DNA of 64,000 bases. Origin: Symbiodinium kawagutii. Its lineage: Eukaryota > Sar > Dinophyceae > Suessiales > Symbiodiniaceae. The stretch spans positions 6,449 to 70,448 of the forward strand of contig VSDK01013445.1 of NCBI GenBank assembly GCA_009767595.1, in the 5' to 3' direction. The position numbers were made by a program, and so were the translations under genes. How positions within the stretch are numbered: the stretch's first letter is position 1; each line of letters starts with the position of its first letter. This document shows positions 1 to 11,422 of the stretch, piece after piece. The notes below the pieces were generated by a model. The model saw only the letters and a program-made list of their open reading frames with translations, was not told the origin of the DNA and did no database searches.

Positions 1-1
1 T

Positions 2-628
2 ATGAAATTATTAGAATTATTTTCTGGAACGGGTAGTGTCGGGACTGTGGCTAAACAACTTCACTGGGATGTATTATCCTTGGACTTGAAAGGGGCTGAT
101 ATTAACTGCAATATTCTAAACTGGGACTATCGAAAATATCCTGCGGGATACTTTGACATGATACATGCCTCACCCCCATGCACTGAATACAGCATAGCTA
201 AAACAACAGGGGTAAGAAAGATTGAGGAAGCAAATGAAATTGTGTTGAAGACCCTTGAAATCATTGACTATTTCAAACCGAAAATATGGATAATAGAAAA
301 TCCACAAACCGGTTTATTGAAGAAACAACCGTTTATGAAAGACCTTGCCTATTTTGATGTTGATTATTGTAAGTATGGAATGCCATACAGAAAGAGGACA
401 AGATTATGGACTAACCTCATCAATTGGAAACCTAAGCCATTATGTAATAAAGATTGTGGAAACATGATAGGTAATAGACATATAGAAACAGCGCAACGAG
501 CACCCAGCAATAGCAAGGATAAATGGCCTGATAATTACACCTTATTCAAACAGAATGATTTATACAGAATACCGGTTCAGTTAGTGGAGGAAATCATGGA
601 AAGTGCAAATATTGTTTGTTGTAGATAG
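2..628 (+). CDS. C5-cytosine DNA methyltransferase, short viral/phage-like type
   Basis: Predicted S-adenosylmethionine-dependent DNA (cytosine-5) methyltransferase, 208 residues. Motifs in order: LELFSGTGSVG (residues 4-14, motif I, cofactor binding), SPPCTEYS (about 57-64, motif IV with the catalytic Cys), IIENPQTG (about 98-105, motif VI, ENP instead of ENV), YRKRTRLW (about 129-136, motif VIII). The target-recognition region is very short, so the protein is much smaller than typical bacterial or eukaryotic enzymes (over 300 residues) but resembles compact enzymes of algal large DNA viruses and phages. The ATG at base 2 directly precedes the usual start of motif I, so the N-terminus is probably complete. 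The reading frame is AT-rich (many AAA, TTA, ATA codons) and has no intron, unlike the rest of the window. Domain identity is confident; viral origin is inference from composition and family. Confidence 0.85.
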   Translation: MKLLELFSGTGSVGTVAKQLHWDVLSLDLKGADINCNILNWDYRKYPAGYFDMIHASPPCTEYSIAKTTGVRKIEEANEIVLKTLEIIDYFKPKIWIIENPQTGLLKKQPFMKDLAYFDVDYCKYGMPYRKRTRLWTNLINWKPKPLCNKDCGNMIGNRHIETAQRAPSNSKDKWPDNYTLFKQNDLYRIPVQLVEEIMESANIVCCR

Positions 629-699
629 GAATGGGTTTTAAATTGTGTATTTGTCCTAAATGGTTTAAAGAGATATTAGCTTATATATTTAGGAATTAA

Positions 700-972
700 A
701 TGAGTAATTTTACAGAAGATACAGATGTATTGATACGATGCACTGGATGTAAAAGAAGAAAGCCCGAAACATGTTTTACTTATGGTTGTGTATCTTGTGA
801 TAAATGTATAGATTACAAAAGGGCTTGGAACAAAAAAAGGTCAGAAGAAATCCATAGATTATATCCTAAAACTTATTGTCATTTGTGTAAATTTATGGCA
901 AGGGATGTAAATTGGGAGAAGCATCTGCAATCAAGACGTCATGAAATGAGTTTGTCAAAATTACATCAGTAG
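700..972 (+). CDS. small two-zinc-finger protein
   Basis: Hypothetical 90-residue basic protein, in the same orientation 71 bases after the methyltransferase. The N-terminal half has a four-Cys knuckle (CTGC near residues 14-17 and CVSCDKC near 30-36). The C-terminal half has C-x2-C...H-x5-H (CHLCKF then EKHLQSRRH, about 60-82), which resembles U1-type/zf-met fingers that bind double-stranded RNA or nucleic acid. It is AT-rich and intronless like its neighbour, so both probably came from the same foreign source. A role beyond nucleic-acid binding cannot be assigned. The ATG is the first in frame after an AT-rich spacer. Confidence 0.65.
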   Translation: MSNFTEDTDVLIRCTGCKRRKPETCFTYGCVSCDKCIDYKRAWNKKRSEEIHRLYPKTYCHLCKFMARDVNWEKHLQSRRHEMSLSKLHQ

Positions 973-1069
973 TTTCATTCTATAATATTCTGATTATAAA
1001 ATGAAACTTGCTGTGTGATAATTTTGTTATTTGGTCATTAAGATGGGCGAAGTCCCTTATTCATTTATT

Positions 1070-1480
1070 GGTCTGCCCATGTTTTTGTCATGTATGTTTG
1101 TTGAATTGTTGTTTTTTTTGTTTTGTTCTGTTTGCTGTTTTGTTTTTGCTGTGTCTGCTTGTTTCATTGTTCTTTGATGTTTTGTTCTTTGTTGTTGCTT
1201 TGCTTTTGCATTGTTGTTTGCTGTTTTGTTTTTTGTTGTGTTAGTTTGTTGTTCTGTATTTGTCTTGTTGGGGGTGTCTTTTTCATTGTATAATTTTTGG
1301 GCAATGGGGCGGGGGTTGTGGCCAGTTGCCTTGATTTTCTTGTGGTGGTCTTCTGTTGTGCTTTTGCTGTGTCTGCTTGTTGCATTGTTGTTTGCTGTTT
1401 TGTTTTTGTTTTGTGTTTGTTTGTTGCTTTGGTTTTGTCTTGTTGTGGGGGCGGGCGGGGTCAAAAAAGATGGGCAGACC
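1070..1480. repeat. T/G-skewed block bounded by 11-bp inverted repeat
   Basis: GGTCTGCCCAT at 1070-1080 is exactly inverted at 1470-1480 (ATGGGCAGACC). The DNA between is overwhelmingly T and G on this strand, with few A, and contains degenerate internal copies of a TTTTGCTGTGTCTGCTTGTT word (near 1145 and 1362). A further imperfect copy of the end (AGATGGGCGAAGTCCC) lies just outside at about 1041. Reading frames on both strands are low complexity (Lys/Asn/Gln/Thr on minus, Cys/Leu/Phe/Val on plus) and are not called as genes. Confidence 0.6.
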
Positions 1481-3223
1481 CCCAGCTAACTGTTAACTCC
1501 ACCCTCTGCCAGCCTTCACCCATGGTTCAAGCCTCCCACGACACCACACGAGTTCCATAGCTCCCCTTCCATCAGCCTGGCTATAGGCTGACCCGGGTGC
1601 AAACGGCCATGGCCGGCACGATCTCAGTCCACGCCGGCAAAGTCGGAGCCACTGTGACCTGAGCTGTTGCTATGGATGGATTTATTAATCTGATGGTTAT
1701 CGTGACTAAACAATGAAATACAATCAATTTAGGTGATCATTATCAATTTGACAATCATTAACTATCAATTTAGTTGAGAATTATTGATTTAGCGAAATAG
1801 TTGATAATTATCAATTTGACTTAAATTAATGGTTTGCAATTACTTTTTCAATTAACCGATAGCAATCTAATGGATATCTTAATGACTAATTATCAACTAT
1901 TCCTATTTTTCAATAACCATTCTGAGCTGTTGCTATGATGGTTATCTTGCGGTTAACTTGGTTCCAGACCTGATGGTTGAGTTGAACTACCTAGTGATGA
2001 CATGTGATAGTTTTGGCCACCTTATTGTTGAACTTTATTTATCTAGCACTACTTAAGTCTGCCAATTAGTAATACTTGAGTTAAATTAGGAAATTGAATA
2101 CTGGGAATAAGTATTGGGAAATACTAGTAAAACTATTGGTGAATTAGTATCTTGCTACTATGGTTAAGTTATCTTTAGCCAATCTGCAAAACTTATGGTT
2201 CAGAATCAAGGGTTATCTTGTGATTGACTTATCTTATTGAAGTGATAGATAACTATTCGAAATGTAGTGAATAACCATCTTGATTAACTATCTTTTACTT
2301 ATTGAAGTGAATGAACTATTGGACATGCAGTATAAACCTTGAATAGTCAATTCGTCCGTGATTGATGGCTAGTTATCTACTCCCAATCATGGTCACTTGA
2401 ACTGTGTTGCAAATCTGCATGCGATAATTGTTCACAAATAAGCAAACAGAAAGGTTGATAGGCAACAAATGACCTTGGACGCTATGGTTGATAGCTAATA
2501 GTCAGTTGGTAGCGAACCATTGTTGATACGATATTCGGTTGATAATTTACAATAATAATAAAGTAAAACATGTTAGCTAGTGACATTGAAAAGTCAGTTA
2601 GTAACGACGCGGAGTTATGGATGGATCATGATTCGTTTCATGGTGGTATTGACTGTTGGTATTGCCTAATGGGCAAAGAATAGTTAGTTGGTAGTTGATT
2701 CATGGTGAAGTAATTCACTATCAATTACCGGCTAGTTAAGTAAGTCATTTGCCATTATTTTCCTACCTTTGGCAACCATGTTTAACGGCTACTACTCAAC
2801 TGACGCTTCATAGCCAATGAATTGTGAACTAGCTTGTGGATCTGCGGTTGGCGATGCTTCAGAGCTATGAATGGCGGATAATGAACTAACGATTAATTTT
2901 AGAAAATGCCAATTGCTAGCCAATTAAGCATTAGATAACCTGAAGAATAGCTTCATAATGGCTTAATTAGCCACACTGGCAAGTTTTGGGAGGTTGATGG
3001 TGCATTGGATTGCTATCATTTCATGCAGAACGGCTTCTTATGGAGTTCATTTTTGGGCTCCTGGAATTTTCGTACCTCTCTCATCAATTAACCACAAGAA
3101 ACATCGTTGGGACCTGTTCTGTCAATTGCTCTAATATTTTCTATAGATTATAGCCTATAATAGCAGCTATTAAATAGCTTCTTTCCATGGATGTTTCGTG
3201 CGGTTCCCCTACCTGTTTTGTAG
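1481..3223. other. non-coding AT-rich stretch
   Basis: No convincing gene. About 1575-1660 is a GC-rich islet that is open in several frames and could be an exon of either strand. From 1680 to 3200 the DNA is AT-rich, with many degenerate words such as TGATGGTTA, AACTATC and TTGATAA. No tRNA or rRNA signature is visible. Confidence 0.5.
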
Positions 3224-3320
3224 CAACACCGGAGGCCTACTGGGAGCAACTCATCAGCTCTCCCTGGGGCACGCCACGACCTGGTTATGACACTGCACCC
3301 GACCACGAAGTTGTGGCTAG
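3224..3320 (+). CDS. exon candidate, unidentified protein
   Basis: A 97-bp islet preceded by a pyrimidine tract ending CTGTTTTGTAG and followed by AG/GTGAAC, so both splice borders look normal. The best frame starts at its third base and reads TPEAYWEQLISSPWG... to ...DHEVVAR with GC-ending codons; a second frame is also open. The protein family is not recognised. It lies on the strand opposite to the transporter exons downstream. Confidence 0.4.
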
Positions 3321-4349
3321 GTGAACACTGATGCTTTACACATCAAAAACAGCTTTGTAACAGGTCAATAAATGTTAATAGCCAATAGTCTATGGATTTT
3401 TTGACCGTCTATAGACCAAATCGTGTCTAAGGATGTTTTCTCATGTGAAGAATAGTCTATAAACAGTTCATGGTGAGTTGATCCAACCGTCACCAAAATC
3501 TATTTGTGTCACACCGGAAGTCCATTATTCGACTGATAACCTATGATTAATCGAACATAAGTGAAACGACTCATTGTCGACAGCAATAGGCCAACAAACG
3601 ATTTTGTCTCAAGAACGGTGTTTAACAAAAGCGGCTAATCAATCATTAATGGCGATGATAGTGGTCATTATCCGCTGATGCCAGCATTAAACAAAGCAAA
3701 AACATCGCGGTTCATGGTTTGTTCTTAATCCGAACTATTTGGAGTTAACAACCAGCTGAGAATAGTGGTTAACATGCATTTCATGGCGTGACAAATGATA
3801 TTTCGATGGTTGATGGGCGGTTCTCCCCAATTTGCTCAATAGTTTACTACTGCTTATCCATGATTTCTGTCGTTAGCATGATTGGTTCCTCTCTAATCAG
3901 CAATTGGCTAATAACCGAAATAATGGTTAATCAGTAGTCATTTGCATTCGTAGCGTCTCCATATTCATTACCATTGGTTAGTAAGCACTATATAATTGGT
4001 TGAGCAGCAAGGAATTAGCATTATTAGCTACTCTCTGAGAAATGATTCCCCAAAAGTCCGTAGTTACCAAGCGTCATTAACAGTCAGCCAGCTTGGCCAT
4101 TCTTCGTGGTTGTGACCATGAAAAGTTTCCACCTGGAATAATCCATAAACCCGGCATTTCAGCTGTTTATTAAACCATCACAACGATGCTTTCGCAGAAA
4201 TACCATCATCAACCACTAACTAACCGTCAATGAACCATCCATCAACCACTAATTCGCCAACATTGCCCACTAAAAAACCATGAACTTCGCATAGATCGGT
4301 GCCTTTGTTGGCCTAAGACTCTTGGGCCATACATGGCCACAGCCCGTGC

Positions 4350-4490
4350 CCGCCCTAGGGCCATCATTTCGTACCACCGGCGCCCCCGTCCCCAGGTGCC
4401 CAGGGCACCTCATCGCTTTCCCGGGCCACTTCGCCTTCGGCCTGGACTGAGGCGAGAGCCATGGCGGAGTTCGGGGGGCGGCAAGCTAGC
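4350..4490 (-). CDS. exon candidate, strand uncertain
   Basis: A GC-rich islet in AT-rich DNA. On minus, one frame reads MALASVQAEGEVARESDEVP... and then meets a stop. On plus, another frame reads ...CPGHLIAFPGHFAFGLD before a stop. Both could be real; splice sites do not decide. It could be the terminal exon of the minus-strand gene to its right. Confidence 0.25.
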
Positions 4491-4535
4491 TGACGAAGGG
4501 GCAATGGTGGTTACTTAGTGCTTAATGATGAATGG

Positions 4536-4650
4536 TTGGTTGGCTAGTTAGTTTGTTAGCTAGCTAGTTGGTTAGTTAGTTAGTTGGTTGGTTAGTTAGT
4601 TAGTTGGTTAGTTGGTTAGTTAGTTGGTTAGTTTGTTTGTTAGCTAGTCC
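4536..4650 (+). repeat. GTTA/GTTG tetranucleotide tract
   Basis: About 115 bases of mixed GTTA and GTTG units with GCTA interruptions. G and T dominate one strand. It grades into the degenerate ATGGTTA-type DNA at 4660-4970. Confidence 0.8.
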
Positions 4651-5562
4651 GTTAGTCAATGAATGGTTACTTGGCTAGCAATGACCATTCATAGGTAATG
4701 ATTAAGCAAAATGAAGCTAAAATGACCGTGGTGTGCTAAATGATGGTGAAGCATTTCATGGTGATTTTTTGGCGAGCGATTCAATGGTGCATAACAAACT
4801 ATGCACAAAATGGCGGCTTGATGGTGATGGTCAGTGAATGGCTAATGGTTGATGGTTGAAAAATGGTTGATGGTTGGTTGATGATTAAATAACTCGTGGT
4901 TCACCAATGGCTACTATACCATTAGCTAATGGTCAACCCATACTTGATCAAATGTAAATGGCACATGGTGGTTGGCTTTGCTGACACGTGTTCTCTCCCT
5001 CTCTCTTTCTGCATTGTCTTCAGTGCAGGCTCCGTCTCAGCCAGGCTGAGGGACGAGAAACATGAAGCAAAACAGATTGGGTGTGGCTTCTGAAATGCGG
5101 TTAGTGCACCCTGTCCATGCTAGAAAGCTGGTTTTTCACGGCTACATTCGTCCATTGAGATGGTAGAAAGGTAGCAACAAGGCCGGTTTCATTGCTTCTC
5201 TTGATCAGAAAAATATGAAGAACCAACAAATAGAGCTGCTGAGTTTATGAGTGAGAATCGACCCTGTCCTCCCAATTGGCATCTTGCCGATTGGCATTGG
5301 TGTGTGATAGGGATTGCTACTATCCCAATTTGTGATGTGTAAAGCACTTTGTGGCCAATATGTTGTGCGATCATTAGGTCATAATACGATAGTTGACGAT
5401 GAATGCTGGTGCTTTTCAACTATCAATGGCATATCATTTGATACATCTTGCGTTATGCAGCTCCATCTCGATATGCGTCAGGGACCATTTTCATTTGCGA
5501 CAATTCGTAACTGATTCCATTTCAATCTGATTGACAAATGGTTTATGGCCAAAGCCCAGTAC

Positions 5563-5699
5563 GAACCGTTGCCACTGTCCTCTGGGCAATCCTGGTGGCA
5601 CAGCCACCCAAGCCACCAACAGCCGCCTCGGAACAGAACGCTGCTGGCAACGCATTGGAGGCTTTGCTCACGCGATTCTCCTGGGGTCCCGCCTGGCTT
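5563..5699 (+). CDS. exon candidate, unidentified protein
   Basis: GC-rich islet following AAAGCCCAG. One plus frame reads RTVATVLWAILVAQPPKP..., then an Ala/Leu-rich stretch and RFSWGPAWLAVT, with GC-rich third positions; the first part could be membrane-associated. A second plus frame and one minus frame are also open, so strand and frame are not secure. A possible donor is GCC/GTGACT. No family recognised. Confidence 0.3.
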
Positions 5700-6172
5700 G
5701 CCGTGACTTTGGGACATCAACTGACCGTCAAACAACCATAGACTGCTGGTGAACTGGGATCAATCACTGCGAGCCATCTTGAATATCCATCAATGATCAC
5801 AAACCATGTCAAAAACCATGAAAAACCATCTTGATTTCCATTATCACCATGAAAAACCATGTCAAAGCTGGCATGCATATTGCAGGCTGGCGCATGCTGG
5901 TGCTTTATCAGATGTGGATCTTTGGAGGTTCGTGGCACCCCTAGAATTAATCAATGTACAAATTCACAACACCTCCGGCGGGTGCCCTGCCATTTATACA
6001 AAGTTGATACCCTTCGAAACTGGTGAACTCCAATTTCAGACCTACCATTTTACCTGGTACTGAACTACCCTAACATGTACCTGGTAGTTCACTCCCCTAG
6101 CAATTCACCAACTCCACACGCTTGGCGGTGGTTCCCCTGCCATGGATCACCGGGTGGTACCTCCTTCCCTAC

Positions 6173-6285
6173 CCCGGGGCCCGTTGCACTGGCAGCGCGC
6201 CTCGTTCACATCGAAGAAGACCGACAGCGACTTGGCGCCGGGCCAGGCTTCAACCATGGCGGTGGTGTGCGCCAGCCTGCCGTGG
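6173..6285 (-). CDS. exon, possible C-terminal part of the transporter gene
   Basis: 113-bp minus-strand exon between a GGCCCCCAG acceptor and a GGG/GTAGGG donor. The frame reads HGRLAHTTAMVEAWPGAKS... ending in a Cys pair (ARCQCNGPRG). It needs one base to complete its first codon, which matches the phase in which the last transporter exon (9274-9348) ends, giving Ser at the junction. It may thus be the cytosolic tail of the MFS protein, but a separate gene is possible. Codons end mainly in G or C. Confidence 0.45.
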
Positions 6286-6300
6286 CTGGGGGCCATTGAC

Positions 6301-6510
6301 CAATGATGGTTAACATATCAGCCATGATGGCTGGGGAAAAATCGTATGACTTAGTGATGGTTAATGATGATTAAATGACAGTGATGGTGAAGTGGTGGTG
6401 AATGATGGTGAATGATGGTTTAATGATGGTGAATGGTGATTCACTGCAAATGGTTAATGATCTTTGATGATGGTTAATGATATCAACATATGAACATCGG
6501 GTTAAGAAGA
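6301..6510 (+). repeat. degenerate GATGGTTAAT / GATGGTGAAT repeats
   Basis: About 200 bases of irregular TGATGGT(T/G)AA words, one of many such patches in the window (also 4660-4970, 8280-8590, 12880-13380 and 18770-18960 in this orientation; 9930-10100, 15070-15200 and 36890-37020 in the opposite orientation). No coding content. Confidence 0.7.
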
Positions 6511-7102
6511 ATGATTAATCATGGTTCATGTGGCCGGGGTCTAGAGGCCCATGGAAATCCAAAGATCTAGCAATCGATTCGAAATTGAAGCTGAGTGAAA
6601 CTTCTTTGCAAGATGGCATTGTACATTCGACTGCGATTTTTGCGCCACTTCTAGTGAGCTTTGTGGAGCAATCTCCGCAAAGCAACCAATTGGTTGCTCA
6701 AAAATTGCCAGGTTGCCATAACCAAGAACTAATGTTGGCTTGTGCACACTTGGGCATGTGCCAAAAAAGGGCAACAAATAATCGACCAAGAAAATGTGTT
6801 TTTTTTCTGGGGAATTACTGGTTTTTGGGGTACCACTATTTGGGCACATGCCCACTTGCACAGCAACAGCCATTTGGATAACTATCATCCTCAATCCGTA
6901 GACCACCATTCATTTTCCAAACCTGGTTTACCCTCAAACATTGGCGGGCTTTCTTCCCTGCCGGATCTTCCATTGATCCCAATGTATCCCATGGTTCATC
7001 CGTATCCCACTGTCTTTTATCTCCATCCAATCCCGATGTATCCCATGGAGGGAGATCTTCATCCCATATCCTGGAGGGGATTCCATTCTCAGCCGCCAGG
7101 TT

Positions 7103-7381
7103 TCAGATCCATTCCAAGCCCTTCGCTGGCCTCCAGAGCAGGCCATCTCCATCCGTTTGTTGCCGTTGCCGCTGCCCACCTCCACTACTGCGGTAGCTTT
7201 TTTGTGCCTCGCCACAGGGGTGGCAACCAAGGTCAACCTCTAGGTCTTCAGCACCCAAGATCTTACAGCTGCGCTTGGTCCTGTTTTTCCGCCCCAGCAA
7301 CTCATCCACTCTAAAACCATCAACGAACGCATAGAAAGTCATAGAACATTCCCCAACACCATCAGGATTAGAACTTGCCAT
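7103..7381 (-). CDS. hypothetical ORF or exon
   Basis: 92 codons open from ATG on minus, with fairly normal composition (MASSNPDGVGECSMTFYAF..., later KILGAEDLEVDLGCHPCG). No family recognised and no clear splice borders. It may be a fragment of a decayed retroelement. The neighbouring 6930-7090 segment has short internal repeats of a CCCATGTATCCCATGG-like word. Confidence 0.2.
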   Translation of the reverse strand: MASSNPDGVGECSMTFYAFVDGFRVDELLGRKNRTKRSCKILGAEDLEVDLGCHPCGEAQKSYRSSGGGQRQRQQTDGDGLLWRPAKGLEWI

Positions 7382-7849
7382 GATCTTCTATAGTTTCGTT
7401 CTGGCGGGCCTCCATGCTCAGAACGATCCTTGACTTTCCAGTGTGGGGCGTTCCATTCTCCTCCGGCTTCATGTTGATTTCCTGGCGGGTGCTTTGGTTC
7501 TGCCCAAGGTTCTGCTAAAAGTTGCCGTACCGGCAAATCCTTTACCATGGCGTAGCGTGCTGTCACCCGGCTCTGGGATCAAGATATGATATGTCAAGAT
7601 TTTGTTGCACATCCCAATGCCTTCCTGGCGGTGCACATTCATGACATGGAGACATCAACGATGCCAGAGAAACTGAGGCTGCAAGGTGCTTCGAATCTCT
7701 TCAAATCGGTTCTAGGGGATGGCCCCATGGCTATGGCAGCTCACCCCTTGATCAACCACCTACGCTATGCCTTTCAAGAGTTGGACGACCATGACTTCGG
7801 AATGGGGACCAAAACTCATCGTTTTCAAATCCAGCTATTTATGGGTTGA

Positions 7850-9270
7850 CCCTCCTCGAATCAAGCTATGATGTGCTATGTTATGCACTCAGGGACCATC
7901 AATCAACGACTGGATGACCAACAATTAACGACACAAACTCTATTTCTTCACCATTCATCTAGCATTTGATAAACGAAGCCTCCTGGTAGCCCCTGGCCTT
8001 GCTTCCCCTTTAAAGGCCCTTTAAAGGGCTAGGTACCGAGGACCAGCCAGTCACTCATGGCTCGCCGGCTCGGCTCCTCCCCGCGGCTCTGGCAAATGCC
8101 GGCATAGAGCCTCCGCAGCCTCGAACATCGAAGCATGAAGCAACGGTGGGTGACACGACTGGTGACAAAAAAATGAGATACCAATACCAACAATGATGAT
8201 TTTTTGCCATCAACGATAGGATGATGATAGTTACCATCAATGGAAAAATGATAGTTACCATATGTTACCATCAACGAAGGATGATGATGAAGGGTTGCCA
8301 ATAATGATGGTTATTGATTGCGAGTGATGGTTCATGATGGTTACTGATGGTTAATGTTGATTTTTTCCAGGGCTTCCCACGGTTTGGTTAATGATGATGA
8401 GTGATGGTTAATGATAGTTACAATCAATGGAGAATAGATCATGTTGACAATGATAGTCAGCAATGATAGTTAAGTTTCACATAGTTACCGGTACTGGTGG
8501 CTAATGATGATTGATGTGGCTAATGATGATTGATGTTGACATCGTGACACTTAATAAGAATTAAGAATGAATAGGAATCAATGATGGTTGATTGTGCTCG
8601 ATAACAGTCAAGGCTGGCGAAACAACTTCTCACATTGCCAATCATCAACGATACGAGGATGTCTTCTTATCAGCGGCAAGAAGAACGGTAGCAATCGCAA
8701 CAACCAACAGGGCAGCACCAACGCAAAGGATGGACCCCATGCGGCATTTTCCCCTGACACTTGGTGGTTGCTCAAAACTTCCAGAATTTCCTTGGAGGCA
8801 AGAAGGAGTTACAGGACAAGGTTCAGGAGCTCCGACTGGGACCTGTTTTATAGACTCAGGAGCCAGGAGCATTGGCAAGTCCCCAATACTACCCGAAAGC
8901 CAGAAGAACTGCACGTCTACCAACCACCTCACTTGCAGCAACAGGTGTGAAGAAACGTGACTTGGAACACTCTGAATCGGTGGGTGATTCGAACCTGGAG
9001 TTTGGGGACATCATAAGAATGATCAATCAAGTACCAACATGTACCAACTAGTTGTTGAATCACTCTTGATCAACGTTGAACATGTTGAACCAATCTTGCT
9101 CATCATGCACCACCAGTCAACTCTTGTTAACCACCAGTATCAACATTCAACCAAGTATACCAACTCTTACTAACCACCAGTATCCTAACCACCAGTCTAA
9201 ACATGGCCATTGGGTTCACCCCATCACCTCGCCATTCCCCAGCACCCACCATCGACACCCACCATCCACG
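7850..9270. other. non-coding, repeat-rich
   Basis: 8160-8590 is degenerate GATGATAGTTACCATCAATGG-type DNA. 8000-8110 is a GC islet, open on minus in more than one frame, with no decisive splice sites. 8590-8960 is open on both strands but unrecognised. 9000-9200 has CAACCACCAGTAT words. No gene called. Confidence 0.5.
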
Positions 9271-9273
9271 CAC

Positions 9274-9348
9274 CTGGCACCCTTGATGGGAAAGTTCCAG
9301 GCATGGAAGGCGATGAGCAGCTCGCAGAATGGCGCCCACATGCCGATC
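9274..9348 (-). CDS. MFS_2 transporter exon: last transmembrane segment
   Basis: 75-bp exon with a strong acceptor (CCTTGGCCTTCCAG) and donor (CCAG/GTGCGT). The frame IGMWAPFCELLIAFHAW followed by NFPIKGA is hydrophobic and ends like the final helix of MFS_2 (GPH) carriers, where a yPI/fPI motif follows the helix. It needs a preceding exon ending in phase 2 and itself 3n long, so it ends in phase 2. Codons are strongly GC-ending. It is the most C-terminal exon assigned with reasonable support to the transporter gene that begins near 27.0 kb. Confidence 0.6.
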
Positions 9349-10022
9349 CTGGAAGGCCAAGGTCCCACGGGGTGATGTCTGGCATCACCCCCCGGGGCTT
9401 TCATCATCCGAAACCAGGAACCACTTCTTTTTTTGGGCCAGGGTCAATGTTGCAAGGGTCCAAGGGATGGTCCAAGGGATGCTGAATTCCCATGGACCGT
9501 CATCCTAAACCAAAATAAACCAGCCGAAAAGATCCTAAACCAGCCGAAACGATCCTAAGCCAACCGAAACGATCCTCAACCAGCCTGAATCCTAGAAAAT
9601 CTCGGTTGGGAAGATGTTGGACGCTCAAGTGTTCTGATGCTCGGGAAGGGCTGGCCTCAACCAATGCACTGGATCGCCTCAGGGCTGATTCATACGCAAG
9701 TAGGATGTGCCAAGTGGTGTCCAAGCACCAGTGGACCATGGTGGTTCATGATGGTAGCGCATGGTGGAAGCACCTAGTGGTGGTCAATGGTGCTTGATAT
9801 GGGTATCCTCCTGATGCCCTAAAGCATCTAAAGCCAATAGCCGCCGATAGCAAGCCAACTTTACTGGCTGAGAGCCACGTGATAGTCGGATGAACCCCCC
9901 AATGAAACCGAAACCAGGAGGCTGATTTTGAACCACAACTGATCATCACGAACGATCAATCAGACATTGACGAAGCTAATCATCAGTCAAACCATTAAGG
10001 CATGACCTAATTGTGAAGCAAC

Positions 10023-10078
10023 AACTGATCAACCATTAATCACTGATCAACCATTAATCACTGATCAACCATTAATCA
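10023..10078 (+). repeat. three tandem copies of an 18-bp unit
   Basis: ACTGATCAACCATTAATC is repeated three times almost perfectly. Confidence 0.9.
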
Positions 10079-10492
10079 GCCATCACCATCCACCCACCAT
10101 TCGAAATTCTGGGCACCACAGATCCCTGCACCGCTTCAATGCCCAGGGGCACAGCACGCACATACATTCCTTGGCAGCGGCGAGCCGTCCCACTGTTCGG
10201 AACCGCCCATGGGGACCCAGTCATGGCATGTCATGGCATGTCATGGCCCCAGTTTCCAGGGCCAGAGCGCTCTTCCCCGAGTGATTTCCAGAGCTTTGGG
10301 TGGTACGTTTGATTTACCGCAGCCCCAAGGATTTTGTTTGTAGTAAATCATGCCTCAACAACCCCAACAAAAGCTTGAATTCCATCCTATGATGACTGGT
10401 TAGCGGCTGCATTTTCACGGATGCTTAAACCCGTGAAGAAACACACATAGATGGCTCATGTCAAGTCAGCGCCCCCGGGGCACCTCAATCAG

Positions 10493-10553
10493 GCTCGGGG
10501 CCAAGGGCAACTACTGGAGATGGGCCGCCTGTGGGCCCCCCATCGGCCACAAG
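10493..10553 (+). CDS. exon candidate, unidentified protein
   Basis: 61-bp islet after CACCTCAATCAG and before AAG/GTGGTC. The frame reads LGAKGNYWRWAACGPPIGHK; it stays open past the donor for a further 40 codons, so the exon may be longer. Codon choice is exon-like. It lies on plus, opposite to the transporter exons, and would sit in one of that gene's introns. Confidence 0.4.
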
Positions 10554-11422
10554 GTGGTCGAGTATGTCGAGTGGCGAAGGGAATCTGGCTGCTGTGCGAT
10601 GACGCCCAAGAAGCATTCATCTGCACATTCCTGGGCACTGCCGGACGCTCCTTTCCACTGAGGTTGTCCACCTGGGGGCACCTTTAGCTTCTCTGGCGAT
10701 GAATCTTGGCGATGAATCTGGCGACGAATCTTCTGTTCCTATCATCGTTATGCTTATCATTATTGGCACTATGACTTGTGACCACTATTGATCGCACCAC
10801 CATTCTTGCTGCTAACAACTATTCTCATTTGCGATTCCCTGTGTCAGTCTGATTTGAGGATATTAGAGTCTCATTTGTCATTGCGACGTGAAGCTACACA
10901 GAATTCCAACTCTGTTGTTTCATAGTGGTCCGTAACTGGCACCATCACTGTTGACCTTTGAATCAACATGAACGAAAGAGCAGTCCAAGTGGGGACTACG
11001 CCACTTGGTCAACGAATATTGGTCGGTTTCGGAGAATCATCGACACTTGTCAAGTTCAATGATCTTCCAGCCACGTGAGCTATTGGTATGTCAAATGATT
11101 GAGGATGGCCTATGGACATTTATAGCGCCATGGATGCCCATGGGCGCAGGAAAACTCACCGTTCTTGGGATTCAAGACTCAGACTGAATCTTGCCCCCGC
11201 GACAGCATTATTGATTGAACCCCGCTTACGATTGCGAACGCCAAAAACCAAAATCCATGATGATTGCAACCAAGAAGCATTTACCATCGTTGATCCAACC
11301 ACGAACCAACATGGCCAGCAAGAACCAATAAATTCCCCAAACCACCATGAATCATCATAGCGCTGGAAAATGTTCCACTTGGCTTGCGCTAGGAGACAAC
11401 CACTCCTGGGGGCCGTGTAAAG

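Noticed and set aside
1057..1464. 135-codon Lys/Asn/Gln/Thr-rich minus ORF
   Set aside because: Produced by the T/G-skewed low-complexity block; composition rather than a protein family explains it.
8980..9010. GATTCGAACC resembling a tRNA T-arm
   Set aside because: No matching acceptor stem, D-arm or anticodon arm around it on either strand.
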